Of a stretch of DNA of 64,000 nt, positions 58,911 through 64,000 are shown piece by piece. The notes under the pieces were generated by a model, which saw only the letters and a list, made by a program, of their open reading frames with translations, did no database searches and was not told where the DNA came from. The stretch is from an uncultured Lachnospiraceae bacterium. Its GTDB lineage: Bacteria > Bacillota > Clostridia > Lachnospirales > Lachnospiraceae. The DNA is taken from assembly GCA_910588875.1 (NCBI GenBank), contig CAJURT010000020.1:1-64000 (forward strand), written 5' to 3'. The first letter of the stretch is position 1. Every line of letters starts with the position of its first letter. The position numbers were made by a program, and so were the translations under genes.

Positions 58911-60176
58911 ATGGAGATGAAACTGCCTTACGGGAAAGGCGCGGTATCTTTTGAATTGCCCCGGGAGCGGCTTGCGGGGATTTTGCAGGGGAGGCCTTGT
59001 GTTCCCGAGAAGGATGCGGTCACGATTGTGAGGGAATCCATGGAGAATCCCATCGGCAGCAAAAGGCTCTGGCAGCTGGCCCAGGGAAAGAAAGATATTG
59101 TGATTCTTACAAGCGATCACACACGCCCGGTGCCAAGCAGGGTGATTCTTCCCCTGATGCTTAAGGAGTTGCGCCGGGGCAGCCCAGGAGCGCGAATCCG
59201 GATTTTGGTGGCCACCGGCTGCCATCGGAAAATGACCGGGAAGGAACTTAAAGAGAAGTTCGGTGAAGAACTTTTGGCCGAGGAGGAGATCGTGACCCAT
59301 GATTGCGAGGATGAGGAAAATCTGGTTTCTTTGGGAACGCTTCCTTCCGGCGGAGAGTTGAAAATCAATCGTCTTGGGGTTTGGGCAGACCTTCTGGTGG
59401 CAGAGGGATTTATAGAGCCCCATTTTTTTGCAGGTTTTTCAGGCGGGAGAAAAAGTGTGCTGCCGGGAATTGCCTCCAGAACCTGTGTCCATTACAATCA
59501 TAACAGTGCTTTTATTGATCATCCCTGTGCCCGGGCAGGAATCCTGGAGGGAAATCCCATACATGAGGATATGGTATATGCCGCGAAAAAAGCCGGGCTG
59601 GCTTATATTGTGAATGTGGTTTTCAATTCCGAAAGGCAGGTGATAGCATCCTTTGCGGGGGACGGAGAACTGGCCCATGGGGCAGGCTGCCGGTTTGTCC
59701 GGGAACTGACCCTTTGTGCTCCGGTGATGGCAGATGTGGTGGTGACCACCAACAACGGATATCCTTTGGATCAGAATATTTATCAGATGGTAAAGGGGAT
59801 TTCCTCGGCCGGGGCCACCTGCAAAAAAGGAGGGGTCATTATTGCCTTAGGCGCTTGTGAGGATGGAGTGGGCGCTTCTGGTTTTTATGAGACCTTTAGA
59901 AAATGGGATAGGGTATCGGATATGCTGACAGATTTCAGAAAGGTTCCTCCAGACAAAACCGTTACGGACCAATGGCAGTCCCAGATCCTTGCCCGCATAT
60001 TAGAAGATCATACGGTGATTCTGGTAAGTGAGGCGGACAGAGACGCGGTGAAAAATTTAAAGATGATTCCTGCAGCCTCTGTGCAGGAAGCCTTTCATCT
60101 GGCGGAAGGAATTTTAAAAAAGGATGATTATAAGGTTACGGTGATTCCTGAGGGAATATCGGTGGTTATCGGATAG
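58911..60176 (+). CDS. larA: LarA-type nickel-dependent lactate racemase family protein
   Basis: A 421-residue protein with the clearest LarA motifs of the window: ILTSDHTRPVPS, ILVATGCHRKMTGKEL, EGFIEPHFFAGFSGGRKSVLPGIAS and TTNNGYPLDQNIYQMVKG. The nickel-pincer cofactor would bind at the His of CHR and downstream His and Lys residues. It is a paralogue of the gene two places upstream, flanking the glycerate kinase. It probably epimerises a 2-hydroxy acid other than lactate; the symbol is by family only. GAAGGAGGGTGAGAC precedes ATG 58911. Confidence 0.88.
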   Translation: MEMKLPYGKGAVSFELPRERLAGILQGRPCVPEKDAVTIVRESMENPIGSKRLWQLAQGKKDIVILTSDHTRPVPSRVILPLMLKELRRGSPGARIRILVATGCHRKMTGKELKEKFGEELLAEEEIVTHDCEDEENLVSLGTLPSGGELKINRLGVWADLLVAEGFIEPHFFAGFSGGRKSVLPGIASRTCVHYNHNSAFIDHPCARAGILEGNPIHEDMVYAAKKAGLAYIVNVVFNSERQVIASFAGDGELAHGAGCRFVRELTLCAPVMADVVVTTNNGYPLDQNIYQMVKGISSAGATCKKGGVIIALGACEDGVGASGFYETFRKWDRVSDMLTDFRKVPPDKTVTDQWQSQILARILEDHTVILVSEADRDAVKNLKMIPAASVQEAFHLAEGILKKDDYKVTVIPEGISVVIG

Positions 60177-60213
60177 GTTTTTCTCAAGGATGCCTGCAAA
60201 AAAGGGGGACATA

Positions 60214-61755
60214 ATGATTCTTGGAACAAGGACAAAGTACGGGCAGGTGGAAGGAGTGGCTACGGAGACAAAAGGGGTGGCATTGTTCCGGGGGATTCCC
60301 TATGCCCGGCCACCGGTTGGAAAATACCGGTGGAGAGAGCCTGAGCCGCCGGATGCCTGGGAGGGAGTGAGAAAATGTGAATTCTACGGACCGGCATGTA
60401 TTCAGCCGGAGCGGGAGAAGGAGGATTTTTACCGGAAGGAATTTTATCAGCACCGGTTTCATCGCTATCCGCCATTATGGGGGGAGGACTGCCTTTATCT
60501 GAATATATGGACGCCGGCCGAGACGAGGGATGACGGTCTTCCGGTGATGATCTGGATTCACGGCGGCGGCTACAGGCAGGGATACAGCCATGAGCCCCGC
60601 ACCAATGGGGAGGCGATGGCCCGGTCGGGAATCGTGGTGGTGTCTGTCAACTACCGGCTGAATATTTTTGGATTCTTTGCCCATCCCGCCCTCAGTAAGG
60701 AGCAAAAGGGACATTCCGGGAATTACGGAATATTAGATCAGGCGGCAGCCCTAAAATGGGTCCGTGAAAATATCCGGGAGTTTGGCGGGGATCCGGACAA
60801 CATCACGGTGGCAGGACAGTCGGCAGGCTCCTTTTCCGCACAGGCAATGGCTGTGATTCCCCAGACAAGGGGGATGATCCGCAGGGTGATTCTGCAGAGC
60901 GGAGTGATCACGCCCACAGAAGAATACGGGTGGCTTTACAGGCCTCAGAGGGAGGCAGAGGAAAATGGGATGCATTTTATGGAGTATGCAAAAAAGCGTT
61001 CTCTGCCAGAACTGCGGGCCATGACAGCAGAAGAACTGATGAGGATATATTTGGACTATACGTCAAAGGGAAATCCGGATTTTAACAGCTGCTGTCAGGA
61101 CGGATATGTGTTTGATAAGAGCCCTGGGCACAGCTTTATGGCAGGTCAGACGCACATAGAGGCCATGATTGCCGGAGCCACATCCAGGGAGACTATGATA
61201 ATGCCCCGGATTTCGGGGGTGACAAAGGAAAACTACCGGCAGATGGCGGAAACCTATCTTCCCGGCTGTGAATTTGATTTGCTGGCCAAAACGGAGGTGG
61301 CAGATGATAAGGAGGCCGATTCCCGGCTTAACAGCTGGTTTGCCTGGTATATGAACGGCGGGTCTCTTGCCCTGTGTGAGTATATGGCTTCGTCTCCCGG
61401 AAAAAAGGCTTATTCCTATTCTTTTTGCAGGGATGTGCCCGGAAAGGACAATCCGGGGCCCTTTCATTCGGCTTGTATCTGGTATGCTTTCGGAAACCTG
61501 CACAACTGCAAAAGGCCGTTTAAAGAGGAGGATTTTTACCTGGAACAGGTTATGAATCAGTATTGGATTCAGTTCATAAAGACAGGGGATCCGAACCGTG
61601 ACGGTTTGCCTTTATGGAAGGAATACACCCCAAAAGAACCCATGTCCATGATGCTGGATGGGGAGAATTTTTTAATGAGGCAGCTGACGAAAAGGGATCC
61701 GGAGTTAATGCTGCTGTTTACGTGCGGCTGCAGTAACAGGCTTATGCCGCTGTAG
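60214..61755 (+). CDS. Type-B carboxylesterase
   Basis: A 513-residue alpha/beta hydrolase of the carboxylesterase B family. The start is TKYGQVEGVATETKGVALFRGIPYARPPVGKYRW, the oxyanion motif is WIHGGGYRQG, the nucleophile Ser203 lies in AGQSAGSFSAQ (GESAG usual), and GPFHSACIWYAFGN gives the His region. No signal peptide, so it acts in the cytosol. ATG 60214 follows AAAGGGGGAC; the upstream in-frame ATG at 60190 lies before this site. It may hydrolyse the imported ester and release the hydroxy acid used by the enzymes before it. Confidence 0.92.
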   Translation: MILGTRTKYGQVEGVATETKGVALFRGIPYARPPVGKYRWREPEPPDAWEGVRKCEFYGPACIQPEREKEDFYRKEFYQHRFHRYPPLWGEDCLYLNIWTPAETRDDGLPVMIWIHGGGYRQGYSHEPRTNGEAMARSGIVVVSVNYRLNIFGFFAHPALSKEQKGHSGNYGILDQAAALKWVRENIREFGGDPDNITVAGQSAGSFSAQAMAVIPQTRGMIRRVILQSGVITPTEEYGWLYRPQREAEENGMHFMEYAKKRSLPELRAMTAEELMRIYLDYTSKGNPDFNSCCQDGYVFDKSPGHSFMAGQTHIEAMIAGATSRETMIMPRISGVTKENYRQMAETYLPGCEFDLLAKTEVADDKEADSRLNSWFAWYMNGGSLALCEYMASSPGKKAYSYSFCRDVPGKDNPGPFHSACIWYAFGNLHNCKRPFKEEDFYLEQVMNQYWIQFIKTGDPNRDGLPLWKEYTPKEPMSMMLDGENFLMRQLTKRDPELMLLFTCGCSNRLMPL

Positions 61756-61781
61756 CTGATGAGGGAAAAGAGGGAAAGGAA

Positions 61782-61811
61782 TTGACTTCCCTAACTTAAA
61801 TATACTATAAT
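61782..61811 (+). promoter_or_regulatory. Promoter of the SorC-type regulator
   Basis: TTGACT (61782-61787) and TATAAT (61806-61811) with 18-base spacing. The expected transcription start, near 61818, falls after the in-frame ATG at 61813, which rules that ATG out as start. Confidence 0.7.
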
Positions 61812-61860
61812 AATGGCAAATAATTCCAACGAATCGTGTGGAAGGAAAAGAGGAAACGGT

Positions 61861-62832
61861 TTGGTACCAGACAGCAAAATGCCTCTGCTGGTAAATGTGG
61901 CCCGCCTGTACTATGAGAGCGGATTCAGCCAGGGAGAGATTGCCCAACAATTAAGAATTTCCAGACCCTACGTGTCAAAGCTGCTTGCCATGGCAAAAGA
62001 AGAGAATGTGGTTATGATCCAGATTCAGGATCCAACAAAGGCAGAGAGCCATCTGGAACGGGATATCCGCAGCCATTTTCAGCTAAGGAGGGTGATTGTG
62101 ACCCCCAGCAAAGTGGGGGAGAACAATCTGTTTTCTTTGGGAGAGACTGCCGCCAAATATTTGGATTCCATGGTGAAAAGCGGTGATATTATCATGGCCG
62201 GCTGGGGAAGGACCATGTATACCATTGCCCAGAGAGCGATTCCCAGAAACGATCTGGACAATCTTATCGTGGTGTCCATGGGAGGAATTCCCACCAATTT
62301 TATTCAGAATATTTATGCGATTGAGACCGTAACGAAGTTTGCAGAGACCTGGGGCGGAGTGCCCTATGTGCTTCCTGTGCCGCTGATGATCCGAAGCAAT
62401 GAGGCCAGGGATGGGATTATGGCAGAGGAACAGATTCGTGAGGTCACAGAATATATGGAAAGGGCCAATGTGGCGCTGTTTACTTTGGGCGATATGAGCC
62501 GGTCCTCCTTCTGGACCCAAAGGGGATTTATGACGGATGAGGAGTGGCAGAATATCATGGAGAGCGGTGCTGTGGGAGATGTGTGCCTCCATATACTGGA
62601 TAGTGAAGGCAGGGTCTGCAGCCCTGCAATTGATCAGATGACCGTCTCCATTCCTCTGCCCATGTTAAAGCAGAAGGACTACCGGGTGGGGATTGCCGCA
62701 GGCAGGGAAAAGATTGACATTGTGTATGCGGCCTTAAAGGCCGGGATTGTAAACGTCCTGATTGTGGACGAGGATATTGCCAAGGCGGTGGCGGAGAAGA
62801 TCCGCAAAGAAAGAATGGATTTTTACCGATAA
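61861..62832 (+). CDS. SorC/DeoR-type sugar-binding transcriptional regulator
   Basis: A 323-residue regulator. The N-terminal helix-turn-helix is GFSQGEIAQQLRISRPYVSKLLAMAKEENVV. The rest is the SorC C-terminal effector domain: LGETAAKYLDSMVKSGDIIMAGWGRTMY, VVSMGGIPTNF, DMSRSSFW and DYRVGIAAGREKIDIVYAALKAGIVNVLIVDED. TTG 61861 is chosen as start because AAGAGGAAAC precedes it and the promoter lies just upstream; the ATG at 61813 overlaps the promoter. It has its own promoter at the end of the catabolic operon and is the likely specific regulator, sensing a phosphorylated intermediate. Confidence 0.9.
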   Translation: MVPDSKMPLLVNVARLYYESGFSQGEIAQQLRISRPYVSKLLAMAKEENVVMIQIQDPTKAESHLERDIRSHFQLRRVIVTPSKVGENNLFSLGETAAKYLDSMVKSGDIIMAGWGRTMYTIAQRAIPRNDLDNLIVVSMGGIPTNFIQNIYAIETVTKFAETWGGVPYVLPVPLMIRSNEARDGIMAEEQIREVTEYMERANVALFTLGDMSRSSFWTQRGFMTDEEWQNIMESGAVGDVCLHILDSEGRVCSPAIDQMTVSIPLPMLKQKDYRVGIAAGREKIDIVYAALKAGIVNVLIVDEDIAKAVAEKIRKERMDFYR

Positions 62833-62907
62833 GGGAACCGCACAACACCTCCCCAGTGCCATATGGTCATGGGACGGGATACATGTGTTTCCGGCCGGAT
62901 CGGATGA

Positions 62908-63291
62908 CGCCCTTGTGAGAGGATAGCAAATGAAATCCTAATGCTTCTTCGGGCAAGCAAAAAGTATAGCAAGGAGGTTTCCCTCTACGAACCCATCGGA
63001 GTAGACAAGGACGGGGAGGCGGTCAGCCTGGTGGATGTGATCGAGATGGAGAATAAGGAGGTGCTGGAGGATCTGATCCTGGATCAGGATATCAAAGAAC
63101 TCTACGAAGCATACTGGTCCTGCCTCAAGGAACAGGAGAAGGATGTGATCGGCATGCGGTATGGTTTGTTCGGGAAACAGCCCCGGACTCAGCGGGAAAT
63201 TGCGGCGGCGCTGGGGATTTCCCGGTCTTATGTGAGCCGGATTGAGAAGAAGGCGCTGGGGAAGCTGCGGGAGAAGTTCGAGCAGGGGTAA
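62908..63291 (+). pseudogene. sigK: 3' half of sporulation sigma factor K (sigK), 5' half missing
   Basis: Encodes the C-terminal part of a sporulation sigma factor: NEILMLLRASKKYSKEVSLYEPIGVDKDGE (end of region 2 and linker), then region 4 with TQREIAAALGISRSYVSRIEKKALGKL. It matches SigK better than SigE (VSLYEPIG.DKDGE; REIA..LGISRSYVSRIEKKAL). The open frame runs from 62908, after a stop, with nonhomologous residues before NEILM. The DNA AATGA at 62929-62933 sits at the fusion point. This is the layout of the 3' half (spoIIIC) of a skin-interrupted sigK. The first usable ATG is 62941. The 5' half is not in the window. Confidence 0.75.
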
Positions 63292-63381
63292 ACTGAAAGC
63301 AATTTTTGTCTCCGTAGGCTTGGTGGTCGCACCACGGATTTCAAATGTCGGTCTTTCCGTTTTTGTTCTTTTGCTTTATGA

Positions 63382-63428
63382 CAGAAAATAGTGCATATAT
63401 ATTTTCGTCTTATATGCACTATTTTCTG
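63382..63428. repeat. 18-base perfect inverted repeat
   Basis: Positions 63382-63399 pair exactly with 63411-63428 over an 11-base loop. AT-rich with an ATAGTGCATATA core. It lies between the sigK half and the PIN remnant, on both strands in a terminator-like place. It could also be a recombination or MITE end. Confidence 0.65.
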
Positions 63429-63435
63429 CTTATAC

Positions 63436-64000
63436 CTATACTTCCTGTAACTGCATTTCCTGAATCTGTCTGTGTACTTCCATGCCGCGTTTATTGTAAT
63501 AATCACGCCTTTCCTGCGGAGTCATGTCTTTTGTGATATTATAGTTATATTCCCTTATTTTGTGGATGTCCTCGATAGTGAAGTCCGGACTGATTATTAA
63601 CTTATCCATAGTCATACCTCGCTTTCCAATAATGCAGTCGCAGCCGTATATGACTGCGGCAGCGATATGCTGACAGTCGTCATAACTCTTTTTGTCAAGA
63701 TACCCATATCAATAATCTGCTCGGCAACGGCTGACATGGAATCCGTAATTTGGATAGGTGTATAACTTATCTGTCTCAGATATCGATACATCTGGCTTTT
63801 CTTCGGTTCTTTACAATCTGATATTTCTTCTAAATGTAACAGTGGACAGATATACGTCATATGCTGCCTGTTCTGGAGAGTATTTAATCCAAAAGAGGGT
63901 TTCATTCCCAGCAGCTTTGCTTATGTGGCAGAATCTTGCTCTAAGAAAACAGCGGTTTTGCGGAACATGGGGACAGAGATGGGCAGTGCAATCTCGCATG
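63436..64000 (-). pseudogene. Frameshifted PIN-domain (VapC-like) gene remnant
   Basis: Minus-strand remnant of a PIN-domain protein. Pieces in three frames join into one typical order: ETLFWIKYSPEQAAYDVYLSTVT, then EISDCKEPKKSQMYRYLRQ, VAEQIIDMGILTK, then SYDDCQHIAAAVIYGCDCIIGK. The final MDKLIISPDFTIEDIHKIR frame ends at 63436. Removing one T near 63835 and adding one A near 63693 restores the frame. The start lies beyond or near the right edge. The last frame alone (63436-63609) has ATG and a weak GAGGT site, so a short 57-residue product is possible. Lower G+C than the rest of the window. Confidence 0.6.

Noticed and set aside
62941..63291. Complete small sigma factor starting at ATG 62941
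   Set aside because: Homology to SigK continues before this ATG (NEIL) and region 2 is missing, so it is a fragment or split half.
1..64000. Intact insertion sequences, integrases, rRNA operons or replication origins
   Set aside because: No transposase, recombinase, rRNA or DnaA-box cluster was recognised on either strand.

Overview
The window looks like a chromosomal segment of a spore-forming Lachnospiraceae-type Firmicute (Enterocloster/Clostridium cluster XIVa-like; inferred from gene content, not from a marker search). The signs are strong AGGAGG ribosome sites, GTG/TTG starts, lipobox-type solute-binding proteins, a SpoVB-like flippase, YesM/YesN pairs, a NifS-NifU-MnmA block and a sigma-K C-terminal half.

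Layout. 0.2-4.4 kb: a sugar-binding lipoprotein paired with a large hybrid histidine kinase. 4.5-6.1 kb: pgi. 6.2-10.3 kb (minus): a LacI-type regulator with a TRAP importer (DctPQM), under a near-consensus promoter with an operator-like palindrome. 10.5-12.5 kb: nagA-nagB. 12.5-14.6 kb (minus): a transglutaminase/FN3 lipoprotein. 15.1-22.2 kb: a carbohydrate ABC importer, a YesM/YesN two-component system and an esterase-like hydrolase. 22.5-26.7 kb: a second hybrid kinase with a lone receiver, a CheX-like protein and a CheY-like protein. 26.8-28.4 kb (minus): a SpoVB/MATE-type flippase.

28.6-44.7 kb is the most unusual part: about 14 co-directional genes I cannot assign to a named system. 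The first five (28.6-34.4 kb) share pieces of one N-terminal module: a zinc ribbon, a TPR-like hairpin, an RYGVRY-type segment and a 20-residue LF...EK.LL tag. Each then carries a different C-terminus: a hexapeptide acetyltransferase, 26-residue BspA/DUF285-type repeats, a two-helix membrane anchor, an RbsC-like permease, or an anchored family-3-type binding domain. A second block with its own promoter-like site (34.5-44.7 kb) encodes an AAA-like/coiled-coil protein, an Hsp70-type ATPase, a long coiled coil, a zinc-ribbon protein, a four-helix membrane protein, a PspA-like helical protein, a small protein with ESCRT-III-like charge layout, an AAA+ ATPase resembling Vps4 with MIT-like N-terminal helices, and a second, degenerate AAA-like protein. 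I read this as a candidate bacterial ESCRT/Vps4-plus-Hsp70 membrane machine with modular, swappable adaptor or client proteins. That is inference from motifs and needs profile searches.

45.1-49.4 kb is housekeeping: NifS, NifU, MnmA, an SH3/amidase lipoprotein and tRNA-Ser(CGA), followed by a cupin. 50.2-62.8 kb is a catabolic operon: a divergent enolase-superfamily protein, a Liv-type ABC importer, two LarA-superfamily proteins flanking a glycerate-2-kinase, a type-B carboxylesterase and a SorC-type regulator. It probably imports and processes a hydroxy acid or its ester. The right end (62.9-64 kb) holds the 3' half of sigK without its 5' half, consistent with a skin-type interruption, then a frameshifted PIN-domain gene in AT-richer DNA. 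No CRISPR array, rRNA or intact transposase was seen.
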